Shown piece after piece: positions 7,090-14,609 of a DNA stretch of 64,000 nucleotides. The position numbers and the translations under genes were made by a program. The stretch's first letter is position 1. Each line of letters starts with the position of its first letter. Source of the stretch: Lachnospiraceae bacterium JC7 (GTDB lineage Bacteria > Bacillota > Clostridia > Lachnospirales > Lachnospiraceae); assembly GCA_000513555.1 (NCBI GenBank), contig ALYD01000008.1:1-64000 (forward strand), written 5' to 3'. The notes under the pieces were generated by a model that was given only the letters and a program-made list of their open reading frames with translations, was not told where the DNA came from and did no database searches.

Positions 7090-7854
7090 ATGGAGGCAAT
7101 AAAAAATACAATCTTTAACAGATCATCAACAAATAATGTTTATAACAAGAATAAACCATCCAACTTGTCAAAAGAGAAAAATACAGGTCATTATGCAAAA
7201 GACACCGATAGTTTTGAGATATCAAACAGCTGCTACGACACCCCATGTGATATTAGAGCCTCTTATAGTGATTGGGAACTTGAAGTTTCTAAAATAAATG
7301 ACAATACATTAACCATAAGATTTGCACATCCGACCATAGCTGAAAATATAGTTGAAAGTGGATACATCAATATAAACGGGAAAAATATTGCCTTATCAAA
7401 TGAAATGAAAGATAAGCTTTTGCGTGTAAGTAAAGATGCTCTAAACCAACGTCTTGCCGTTTTTGATGATTATGTTATGAAATCTCAAATTAAAGCAGCC
7501 GAAGACGAAGGAAAATTCATGAAAAATATTGCCGATGAACACCAAAAAACCATGGATATACTAAAGAAAGTAAACAGTGGTAAAAGGCTTACATCAGAAG
7601 AAAAAGCATATATCATGAAATCAGCACCAGACTTATATATGATTGCAATTATGTTTCAGAAAAAGAATAGAAAAAATGACAAAGACAACGAAGATGAAAC
7701 TAAAGCAAAAGAAGGCTCAGATAATAACAAAATAGAACCAACAGTCGAGGATGAAACCACATTAACTCTTCATGACACTCAAATTACGGTGTCGTTGGGT
7801 GAAGAACCTGAAATCACTGACATATCAGAAGCAGAGTATACAATTAACATGTAG
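7090..7854 (+). CDS. Orphan protein (254 aa) of unknown function
   Basis: ATG 7090 is chosen over ATG 7066 because GGGAGA precedes it by about 10 bases. No signal peptide or membrane segment is present. The N-terminal 45 residues are Asn/Lys/Ser-rich and likely disordered. The middle (about 60-200) has a short beta region (WELEVSKINDNTLTIRF) and then a long helical part (MKDKLLRVSKDALNQRLAVF, EEKAYIMKSAPDLYMIAIM). The tail is acidic with repeated Thr/Glu. It lies between the two arms of the inverted duplication, in very AT-rich DNA, with a hairpin just after its stop. I do not recognise its family. Confidence 0.65.
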   Translation: MEAIKNTIFNRSSTNNVYNKNKPSNLSKEKNTGHYAKDTDSFEISNSCYDTPCDIRASYSDWELEVSKINDNTLTIRFAHPTIAENIVESGYININGKNIALSNEMKDKLLRVSKDALNQRLAVFDDYVMKSQIKAAEDEGKFMKNIADEHQKTMDILKKVNSGKRLTSEEKAYIMKSAPDLYMIAIMFQKKNRKNDKDNEDETKAKEGSDNNKIEPTVEDETTLTLHDTQITVSLGEEPEITDISEAEYTINM

Positions 7855-7863
7855 ATCATATCG

Positions 7864-7893
7864 AGGAGCAAGGTTTTTTATAGACTTGCTCCT
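7864..7893 (+). terminator. Hairpin after the 254-aa orphan gene
   Basis: Perfect 9-bp arms AGGAGCAAG / CTTGCTCCT begin 10 bases after the stop codon. The following ATTATT is a weak T tract, so termination may be partial. Confidence 0.55.
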
Positions 7894-7907
7894 ATTATTC
7901 AGTATTA

Positions 7908-8120
7908 AATTTGCAAAGGTAAATGCCTATTTATGCATTAAGACTCACAATTGAGCTTTTACTTTTTCAATTAACACAAGACTCAGCGCTCGAACGTATC
8001 TTTGCGCTAAACCGTTGTTTAACGAAAAGATGTTAATTTAACGACGCTTTGATGTCAATTGCAATACTAAACGCTCATATGTAAGACTTAATGCTCAAAT
8101 GAGCGTTTACCTTTGCGAAT
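7908..8120. repeat. AT-rich inverted-repeat block between the duplicated modules
   Basis: The end sequences TTTGCAAAGGTAAATGC (from about 7911) and GCGTTTACCTTTGCGAA (to about 8118) are near reverse complements. Inside lie CAAGACTCAGCGCTCG (also found at 4453-4468), CATTAAGACTCA and AAGACTTAATGCTC, variants of motifs in the blocks at 4467-4705 and 11393-11539. No gene is seen in 7855-8199. Confidence 0.5.
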
Positions 8121-8129
8121 TTATTGTTA

Positions 8130-8160
8130 TATAAAAGGCTACAGTTATTGCAGCCTTTTA
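8130..8160. terminator. Bidirectional terminator next to membrane-protein copy B
   Basis: ATAAAAGGCT / AGCCTTTTAT are perfect 10-bp arms with an 11-base loop; the A/T-rich arm ends give a T tract on either strand. It would end the minus-strand transcript of the 8200-8460 gene. Confidence 0.65.
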
Positions 8161-8189
8161 TTGTATGACTTATATAACGATAGATGTTT

Positions 8190-8513
8190 TTAATTTGACC
8201 TATTCGTTTGTGATTATATTTTCTTTCCAATCCGAAATCGTTTCATAAAATTGATCATAGCTATTTCCACCTTTAAAATACCAATAATCAGCGAGAATAG
8301 CTATAAGGACTAAAATCAAAACAACTATAATAGCAATTATATGTTCTTTTATGAACTTTTGATGTTCCTCTGGAAAAAGACAAGTTTTTGTATATATTTG
8401 TGTAAATGTAGTTGCTACCAATACTATATACCAAATTATTATCCAAAATATATTATTCATAATTATGTCAATGCAAACATAATACTCCTTTATCAAATAA
8501 ATTATTGAATGAT
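8190..8513. repeat. Right copy of the inverted duplication, inner part up to the IS21
   Basis: Reverse complement of roughly 6360-6752: ribosome site, peptide start and the 86-aa gene. Compared with the left copy, 78 bases of the 29-aa peptide are missing between two TGCATTGAC direct repeats, leaving ATG TTT GCA TTG ACA TAA. Confidence 0.8.
8200..8460 (-). CDS. Small two-helix membrane protein (86 aa), copy B
   Basis: Inverted paralogue of the 6481-6741 gene: same length, same two hydrophobic segments and the same central CLFPEEHQKFIKEH loop, with substitutions mostly in the first helix and the tail (DQFYETISDWKENIITNE). Start ATG 8460 is set by alignment with copy A; a longer frame reaches into the IS21 end and is not credible. 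AAAGGAG lies upstream, before the five-codon remnant of the leader peptide. IS21 inserted about 50 bases before the gene and probably separated it from its normal promoter. Confidence 0.65.
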   Translation of the reverse strand: MNNIFWIIIWYIVLVATTFTQIYTKTCLFPEEHQKFIKEHIIAIIVVLILVLIAILADYWYFKGGNSYDQFYETISDWKENIITNE

Positions 8514-8604
8514 TGAATATTCTTGTGCGGCGGAGCCGCCTGTCCGGTGTAGCGAGAGCCACTTGTCCGGACAGACAGAGCCACCTTGTTTATAACATTT
8601 GATG

Positions 8605-9378
8605 TTACTGTGCTTCAGCAGGATCCAGTCCATACACTTCACGCATTGAAATGTCTTTTGACGGATCTATGCTTACGATGTTGATCTTGTACGAATCGTA
8701 AGTGATTCTATCCATGATAGCATCTGCAAGAGTTCCATTATCTCCCAGCTGGTCATACCATCCTTCTTCTAAAAACTGAGAACAGAAGATGGTGGAAGAA
8801 TGCTTTCTTCTTTTACTAATTACTTCAAAGAGGTTGCGGACCTCCTGGTCGTTGAGTTTTATAAGAAGCCACTCATCAATGATCAGCAATACAGGCTTGG
8901 TATATTTTGCTAACACTTTTTTGAACGTGCCATCCTCACGTGCAGACTGAAGATCCAGCAACATATCCGGCATGCGGATAAATTTCGTAGAATAATAACG
9001 TTTGCAAGCTGCCATACCAAAAGCACAGGCCAGATATGTTTTTCCGCTTCCGGTTGCACCGGTGATAAAGATGTTCCTATAATCAGCGATGTAATCACAG
9101 GTCGCCAGCCGATTTATAAGGTCTCGATTAAGTTTTCGACCCGAATGATAATCAATACCGGCAATGCAGGCATCAGGCTGTTCTAATTCTGCTTTTTTGA
9201 TAAGCCTCTTATAGCGATTGTTTTTACGTGTTGTGTATTCGGCATCGACAAGCATACCGAACCGATCCTCAAATGCTACTTCCTTCATGGTTGGATCACC
9301 TTCCTGAAGGATAAATGCATCAGCCATGGCAGATAGGTGCATTTCGATAAGTTTATTTTTGGTACTTGTGCTAATCAT
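8605..9378 (-). CDS. istB: IS21 transposition helper ATPase IstB
   Basis: A 257-residue AAA+ ATPase of the DnaC/IstB type. Walker A is GATGSGKT (residues 107-114) and Walker B is LLIIDEW (about 164-170). IstB helps the IstA transposase choose and capture target DNA. ATG 9378 overlaps the istA stop (ATGA), the usual arrangement for this family, so translation is coupled. The length is normal and no disruption is seen. Confidence 0.95.
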   Translation of the reverse strand: MISTSTKNKLIEMHLSAMADAFILQEGDPTMKEVAFEDRFGMLVDAEYTTRKNNRYKRLIKKAELEQPDACIAGIDYHSGRKLNRDLINRLATCDYIADYRNIFITGATGSGKTYLACAFGMAACKRYYSTKFIRMPDMLLDLQSAREDGTFKKVLAKYTKPVLLIIDEWLLIKLNDQEVRNLFEVISKRRKHSSTIFCSQFLEEGWYDQLGDNGTLADAIMDRITYDSYKINIVSIDPSKDISMREVYGLDPAEAQ

Positions 9379-10931
9379 TGACGTTTACCTCCGTAATATC
9401 TGGCGCCTCTTGTAATGCCATATTTGTTTGGCTTCGTTGTTGTTTCTTCCTTGATTGTCACTTCAGATACATCAAGGTTAACAAGAAGGTTTTTGATACT
9501 TTTATAGCTTGGTGAAGAACTGTACTGAAGAGCTTTTTCACAGGCCGCTTCTAACTTTTGCGGAGTGTGCTTCTCAGCAAGTTTAAGCAGCCCCATACAG
9601 GCTCTGTATGATTGCTGTTCCACCCTGCCGGAGGTAAGTAATGAATTTATTACCTTAGCTGTGTTTATACCTATCGTTTCTGCCCACCTGCGGAATCTGT
9701 CACCGTTCCATTCCAGATACTTCTGATGGTCCTCAGGCATATGAGTCGTAACCGTCGAGTACTGTCCGGGACGTCCATAGATTCTTTTATGGGACGCAAT
9801 TCGATCATTATGATAAAAAATCTCAATAATCGTATCTGTTACTCTAACATCGACCTTATCTTTGATATACTGATGAGGCACGGAGTAGTACATTTTGTCT
9901 ACAGCGATGTGATAATTGAACTGTACGGTGGCTTCTTTCCACTCGCACATTTCAAAACGGGTAGCAGGTAAAGGTGCCAGTAATGGCTTTTCTTCCCCAA
10001 GAAAAATACTCAGTCTGCTACCTTCTTTTTTCTGGAATTCACGGGCATTGTAGGCTTCGAGTTTCTTGCGGATTGCCTGATTAAGTTCAGACAACGAGAA
10101 GAACTGTTCATTCCGTAATGCTGCCGTGATCCAGGTGGAAATATTTCCGACGGTGCCTTCTGCTCCCGGTTTGTCCTTGGGCTTACGAACTCGTGCCGGG
10201 ATTATGGCTACACCATAGTGTTCAGCCATTTCATGGTAGACAGTATTGAGTTTTGGGGTATACCAGTCACTCTGCTTATGATTTACTGCAGTGGTACAGT
10301 TATCTGGGACAATTATTCTCGGAACACCGCCAAAGTATTCAAGCATGTGGACGTTTGCTGTAATCCAAGCCTTTTGCTTTTCGTTTATGAATGCTTCAAC
10401 ATAAGCATACTGGCTGTAGGAGCAAACTCCTACAAAGATCCATGCATCAGTGATCTCACCGGTGTCAGGATCAATGATGTGAGCCGGATCTCCGGCCCAG
10501 TCAACTTCCGCCTGTTCTCCCGGCTTTCTCGGGATATGCATGGTGGCGCGACGTTTCTCCTCGTCCTGTTGGATGTAATAGCAGAACTGTGAGTACATCA
10601 GGGGTTCTTTGTCGTCCATACGGCATAATTCGCAGTACTCCGCCCAAAGAAGTTTTTTGGTTACTCCGTTTCGAAGCAGTTCCTTGCGAACATACGCAAA
10701 GTCAGGCATCGGACGGTCGGTAGTAGTGTCGGTTGATGCTTCTTTTGGAAACAAAGTATCTTCCAACACTTTGTCAGTCTGAAATTCATCAAGCGGCCAG
10801 GCAATGCCTTTTTCATCAGCTGCTTTAATGACTTTCGAGACCGTGTTTCTGGAAACACTGCAACTAAGAGCAATGTTTCTTTCGCTAAATTTCAAGGCGT
10901 AAAGTCTTAAAATTTCACGATACTTGGTCAT
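9375..10931 (-). CDS. istA: IS21 transposase IstA
   Basis: A 518-residue transposase. The N-terminal HTH (YALKFSERNIALSCSVSRNT) is followed by a DDE integrase core. In the longer frame that begins at 10949 the catalytic residues number Asp150 (AEVDWAG), Asp216 (IIVPDNC) and Glu264 (KPGAEGTVGN). ATG 10931 is preferred because GAAGGAGGT sits 7 bases before it; the longer frame would contain this ribosome site. Intact and followed by istB, so the element may still move. Confidence 0.94.
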   Translation of the reverse strand: MTKYREILRLYALKFSERNIALSCSVSRNTVSKVIKAADEKGIAWPLDEFQTDKVLEDTLFPKEASTDTTTDRPMPDFAYVRKELLRNGVTKKLLWAEYCELCRMDDKEPLMYSQFCYYIQQDEEKRRATMHIPRKPGEQAEVDWAGDPAHIIDPDTGEITDAWIFVGVCSYSQYAYVEAFINEKQKAWITANVHMLEYFGGVPRIIVPDNCTTAVNHKQSDWYTPKLNTVYHEMAEHYGVAIIPARVRKPKDKPGAEGTVGNISTWITAALRNEQFFSLSELNQAIRKKLEAYNAREFQKKEGSRLSIFLGEEKPLLAPLPATRFEMCEWKEATVQFNYHIAVDKMYYSVPHQYIKDKVDVRVTDTIIEIFYHNDRIASHKRIYGRPGQYSTVTTHMPEDHQKYLEWNGDRFRRWAETIGINTAKVINSLLTSGRVEQQSYRACMGLLKLAEKHTPQKLEAACEKALQYSSSPSYKSIKNLLVNLDVSEVTIKEETTTKPNKYGITRGARYYGGKRQ

Positions 10932-11114
10932 GGTTATGACCTCCTTCATATGTATTTACGCCAACGGCGCATGAATACAGTATAAAGGATGATTATATGT
11001 AATCAGAGATAGATGGCTCTGTAATTACCGGAATGATGGCTCTGTCTAAGCCGGAATGATGGCTCTCAAACTCCGGACAGGTGGCTCAACAAGGCCCGGA
11101 TTATTCAGAATGAT

Positions 11115-11539
11115 TTTGCAAAAAAAATAATTCTAAGTTAATTATACTTCTCTTACTCTAATATTCTTTACTTTAATGTTAAAATCCTTGAACTATAATC
11201 ATCAAATTAATAACAACATTTAGCTTTTTTTCTTTGTACTTAAGATTTTTTAAAGTAATGTCATATTTTTGGCTTTCTAATGAATTATTTAAAAGATTTT
11301 TTAAGATACGAATCATTGAATATTTTTGCTATCATTAGCGCCGACAACATTGCATTAAATCCCATGACTGGTGGTATCTAAAATCATTTTCAGTTCAGTA
11401 ATTTCTTACTCACCATCCGTTTGCAGGACTTAATGCTTAAGATACGCCGGCTTTCAGGCATAAAAAACGAGGTATTATGCAGTTACCTTTGCAAAACTGA
11501 TAATACCTCAAAATTAAGCATTTACCTTTTCAAGTGACG
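11115..11539. repeat. Right copy, outer part of the inverted duplication
   Basis: Reverse complement of the left copy: 11115-11388 matches the DNA just after the IS30 (6084 to about 6355), and 11393-11539 matches 4467-4705 less about 94 bases. The junction near 11390 shows what the left copy looked like before the IS30 insertion. It includes the 10-bp GAGGTATTAT hairpin with its TTTTTT. Confidence 0.8.
11285..11365 (-). CDS. Tiny hydrophobic peptide ORF (26 aa), copy B
   Basis: Reads MGFNAMLSALMIAKIFNDSY, then LKKSFK and a stop. It is the inverted counterpart of the 6103-6201 peptide, differing by a few conservative changes and an earlier stop. No clear ribosome site. Confidence 0.3.
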   Translation of the reverse strand: MGFNAMLSALMIAKIFNDSYLKKSFK

Positions 11540-11598
11540 TTTTTAATTCCGAATATGAAATACCTACTTTATTTAGCTGTTCTTATATCCGTGTCATC

Positions 11599-13608
11599 TC
11601 AGAACAGACCATTGATATACTCTGTAAGAGCCTTTCTGTCATAGAAGTTCATTTCATCATCGATATAGAAATCCGGCTCAGCGCCCTGGTCAATGTCATA
11701 AAAGCTTCCGTTCTTTGTGAAAGCCATACGAAGAGGACCTGAAATCTGGAAAACAGTTCCTGTAGCTGAAGTACATGGCAGCACCATACAGGAACCACCA
11801 CCTGAAGTCTGTCCCAGAAGGGTAACCTTGTGAGAATTTTTGAAAATACTTGGAACCAGATTTCCGCATGAAAAACTATTGAAGGATTCAAGACAGTAAA
11901 GCTTATATCCCTGCAGAGAATCTTTCTCGTCAAACTTGTGATCAAGATTCAGATCTACATGAACATAGTCAGTCATCATCGCTCCTGTCATTGTGTTATG
12001 AATGGAATACATTCCTGTACCTAAAAATGTTCCGAGAACGAAACTTGCCGCATTGGAATCACCTCCGCCATTGTTTGAAAGATCCAGAACGACATTCTCT
12101 ATCGGGCTTTCTTCTCTGGTAATCTGCTGATAAGAATACAGCATGAGACCTACCGTATCATTAGGATCTGCCTCCTTAGGAGGATTCTTATAGTAATCAG
12201 CATCTTCAGGGATAGACTTAAAACCATCAAAAGTAATATAGGCTGTATTTCCTACTTCCTCATATCCGGGACACCCATCGGGATAAGCCTCCATTCTTGC
12301 AAGACCGAAACGTTTCATTTCATCTATCATTATCGCTATGGAACTGCCGTAACCATTCTCAATTTCGGCTTCTGCGCCGCTTTCGTATGACGGGAGACTG
12401 AATCCGCTATGTCCATCATCCAGATTATGATTGATGAAATCAGCAAGTGCACTGTCGATCATCTTAGAATCAGTACTTAACAGTTTTTGTTTTGTTCCGG
12501 TCTGAAGGAATATACGATCAAAAGAACTGATTCCATGAGTTTCCTTTAATCCATAATTATAATCCAGCATCAGACACAGTTCGTTATAATTAAACATCGC
12601 CATGGAAGGACTGATCTTTTCTGCATTACCATCATAGTACAACTCGCCTATATCAGAGAGACTCTCATCTTCATTCTGAAGTCCACCATATTGAAAAAGA
12701 ATGACGCTTTTGCCATTATAAACAAGCGGTATATATAATCTGTTCAGGATAAAATCATTTATTATGGCAAGAGGCATATAGTATTTATCCTTGTCTCTTA
12801 TAAGATCGATTCCGTAGTCATCAAGATTTAAAATGATAGCATCTCCGTAACGTTCATAAGAATCTTCGGTATGTTCAAACATCTCTCTTGATGCCTCACT
12901 TTTCAATGAGTTTTCACCTACAACATCCAGTAGTGACTTCATATTAGAAGCTCTCAGGAAATCGTCAAGATCCAGGAATGTGATGGTATCCTCATCAAAA
13001 TCCAGTTTCATCCAGGTGCCGTTTTCTCTTGTCAAGGTTGCAGTCCTGCCATCACTTGTGAAATTAAGTGTATAATCTTTATCGTTTGCCTGAATCAGGT
13101 AAGCATTCTTTAGCAACTTTGAAACATCCTCAAGAGAAATATAGGGAACTGCCTCATCAGGATCAAAGAAAGCCAAACTAATATTTTCCTTGGATTCGGC
13201 AGAATTATAATAAATCGGTACATCCTTAGTCTTTAGGACTCCCGGTTCAAATGCCCTATCCAAAGATCCGCCTTCTCTGATTCTGGTCAGCTCATTTACC
13301 AGCCATTCATCCATATTCCCGGCTTCAGCTGCATCTGCTTCACCGGAATCAGTTTTTTCAGTCTCAGTCTTTTCAGAATCAGAATTGGATTCCTTTATAT
13401 TTGCCTCATCTGATTCTTCAGATTTTTCTGTTTCGGCAATACTTGTTTCCTCAGTTTTAACTGATTCCTCAGCGGATGTTTCCTCGACTGCCGGTGTTTC
13501 GGCAATCTCGTTTGAACCAGCCTCAGGTACTGTAGTAGCATTACATCCGGACAGTACCATACTCGCAGTAATCACTGACGCCAAAATTCCATTGAGTTCT
13601 TTTTTCAT
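11599..13608 (-). CDS. S41 (tail-specific protease-like) lipoprotein
   Basis: A 669-residue protein starting MKKELNGILASVITASMVLSGC, a lipoprotein signal. A low-complexity Glu/Ser/Thr linker (about residues 25-95) follows. The C-terminal 250 residues carry the S41 peptidase core: VVLDLSNNGGGDSNAASF, and SFSCGN where the nucleophile Ser of the Ctp/tricorn family lies, then LLGQTSGGGSC. It probably cleaves peptides at the cell surface. The middle part (about 100-400) has no recognised motif. ATG 13608 follows GGAGGTC. It is an isolated gene just outside the inverted duplication. Confidence 0.85.
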   Translation of the reverse strand: MKKELNGILASVITASMVLSGCNATTVPEAGSNEIAETPAVEETSAEESVKTEETSIAETEKSEESDEANIKESNSDSEKTETEKTDSGEADAAEAGNMDEWLVNELTRIREGGSLDRAFEPGVLKTKDVPIYYNSAESKENISLAFFDPDEAVPYISLEDVSKLLKNAYLIQANDKDYTLNFTSDGRTATLTRENGTWMKLDFDEDTITFLDLDDFLRASNMKSLLDVVGENSLKSEASREMFEHTEDSYERYGDAIILNLDDYGIDLIRDKDKYYMPLAIINDFILNRLYIPLVYNGKSVILFQYGGLQNEDESLSDIGELYYDGNAEKISPSMAMFNYNELCLMLDYNYGLKETHGISSFDRIFLQTGTKQKLLSTDSKMIDSALADFINHNLDDGHSGFSLPSYESGAEAEIENGYGSSIAIMIDEMKRFGLARMEAYPDGCPGYEEVGNTAYITFDGFKSIPEDADYYKNPPKEADPNDTVGLMLYSYQQITREESPIENVVLDLSNNGGGDSNAASFVLGTFLGTGMYSIHNTMTGAMMTDYVHVDLNLDHKFDEKDSLQGYKLYCLESFNSFSCGNLVPSIFKNSHKVTLLGQTSGGGSCMVLPCTSATGTVFQISGPLRMAFTKNGSFYDIDQGAEPDFYIDDEMNFYDRKALTEYINGLF

Positions 13609-13848
13609 TCATGACCTCCATAATTTATGAATACCTAAAGAGGAAATTATTCAAAGATTTATATCGACCCAAAACCTTGTTTTGATAACTTCCAGATGTA
13701 TTGAAGGCAGTAAATGCTCTTACCCATAGGATCGTGATGCAGATGGGGCTCGTTAACTTTTTCAAAAAAGTCGTGAAAATACCATTACAAAGACATGTAG
13801 GTATTGCTGCAATAATTAAATATTGCCGTAATACTTTTGCAGAACATA
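13609..13848. other. No gene seen
   Basis: Upstream region of the S41 lipoprotein gene. A 92-codon minus frame crosses it but lacks a ribosome site and a protein-like composition, and would run through the terminator at 13849-13882. I see no convincing feature apart from probable promoter DNA for the minus-strand lipoprotein gene. Confidence 0.5.
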
Positions 13849-13882
13849 AAAGAACGCTATGAGTTAACCCCATAGCGTTCTT
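13849..13882 (-). terminator. Terminator of the 55-aa gene
   Basis: AAGAACGCTATG / CATAGCGTTCTT, perfect 12-bp arms with a 9-base loop, followed on the minus strand by TTTTATG. It lies 40 bases after the stop of the small minus-strand gene. Confidence 0.7.
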
Positions 13883-13921
13883 CATATCATTTTGAGATTT
13901 CAAATCCTGACGGTGAAAATC

Positions 13922-14089
13922 TTAATCTCCGATCATCTCGATCATATAATTTTCTATACCGATCTGATCGATCAGGCAAAGATGACCCTTGACCCAGATG
14001 TAGTGATCCTGTTCATCTATGATGAACTCCTCGATCATATGTCTGGTAACATAGTCGTCATCACACATTGAGAGTGCCTTACTCATCAT
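13922..14089 (-). CDS. Small acidic hypothetical protein (55 aa)
   Basis: The product starts MMSKALSMCDDDYVTRHMIE and continues with an acidic, Ile/His-rich sequence (DQDHYIWVKGHLCLIDQIG). No membrane segment. Evidence that it is real: protein-like composition, a strong downstream terminator on the same strand, and a divergent arrangement with the Fur-family gene, where the shared intergenic DNA could hold both promoters. The ribosome site is weak (AGGA about 14 bases before the first ATG). Family not recognised. Confidence 0.55.
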   Translation of the reverse strand: MMSKALSMCDDDYVTRHMIEEFIIDEQDHYIWVKGHLCLIDQIGIENYMIEMIGD

Positions 14090-14165
14090 TATTTTTGTGA
14101 TATTCCTGAAAAAACAGCGATCGATGTGCTATGATAGCAATAATCTTTATAATCAGGACGTATTT

Positions 14166-14573
14166 ATGAAAGCGGAGTACAAGACAAAAGCAAGAACTGC
14201 CCTGTTGGATTTCTTGCAGAAAAATTCAGATAAAAGTTTCAGTGCTGTCGAACTGTTGTCTCACTTACAGCAGGAGGTTGGCGGTATAAACGTGACCACA
14301 GTTTATAGAAATCTGGACAGACTCTGTGAACAGGGAGTCATTTTTAAATTCAGAGAACCTGATCACGATGCCTGGTTCTATCAGTATTCTTCCGAACATG
14401 AACATTGTGATTCACATATGCACGGCCAGTGTTCTGAATGTGGCAGGGTCTTTCATTTAGAGAACGAATTTGTTGAAGCATTTGAAGAGCTGGTCAAATC
14501 CTCTTACGGGCTTGATGTTGATCCCGGAAAAACCATCATAGTCGGAAAATGTGAAAAATGTAAACGGAAGTAA
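14166..14573 (+). CDS. Fur-family metalloregulator
   Basis: A 135-residue protein. The N-terminal winged helix (about residues 5-80) includes the family signature GGINVTTVYRNLDRLCEQGV. The C-terminal dimerisation/metal domain has HEHCDSHMHGQCSECGRVFH, with the regulatory His residues and a first CxxC, and ends CEKCKRK, the second CxxC of the structural zinc site. This places it in the Fur/PerR/Zur group; which metal or signal it senses cannot be told. ATG 14166 follows AGGA. A promoter-like TATGAT lies at 14131-14136. Targets are not apparent here. Confidence 0.88.
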   Translation: MKAEYKTKARTALLDFLQKNSDKSFSAVELLSHLQQEVGGINVTTVYRNLDRLCEQGVIFKFREPDHDAWFYQYSSEHEHCDSHMHGQCSECGRVFHLENEFVEAFEELVKSSYGLDVDPGKTIIVGKCEKCKRK

Positions 14574-14609
14574 AACAATCGCGCATACCTGTTTAATTAT
14601 ATCTTTAGT

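Larger units (their letters stand above)
8514..11107 (-). mobile_element. IS21-family insertion sequence with 7-bp target duplication
   Basis: Ends read TGAATATTC (left) and TGAATAATC (right, inward) and carry internal multiple repeats: GAGCC-x-CCTGTCCGG motifs at 8540-8585 and three copies of a GGAATGATGGCTCT-like unit at 11010-11095. GAATGAT flanks both sides (8507-8513 and 11108-11114) and is present once, uninterrupted, in the left copy. Length is 2594 bp with istA and istB intact. This gives a well-supported insertion. Confidence 0.92.

Noticed and set aside
7908-8120. Possible CRISPR-like array from repeated GCAAAGGTAAATGC and AAGACTTAATGCTC motifs
   Set aside because: Repeats are short, in mixed orientation, unevenly spaced and without unique spacers or cas genes.
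8461-8562. Longer start for membrane-protein copy B reaching into IS21
   Set aside because: The extra residues come from the IS21 end and leader DNA; alignment with copy A sets the start at 8460.
13625-13903. 92-codon minus-strand frame upstream of the S41 lipoprotein gene
   Set aside because: No ribosome site, odd composition, and it would run through the 12-bp terminator at 13849-13882.
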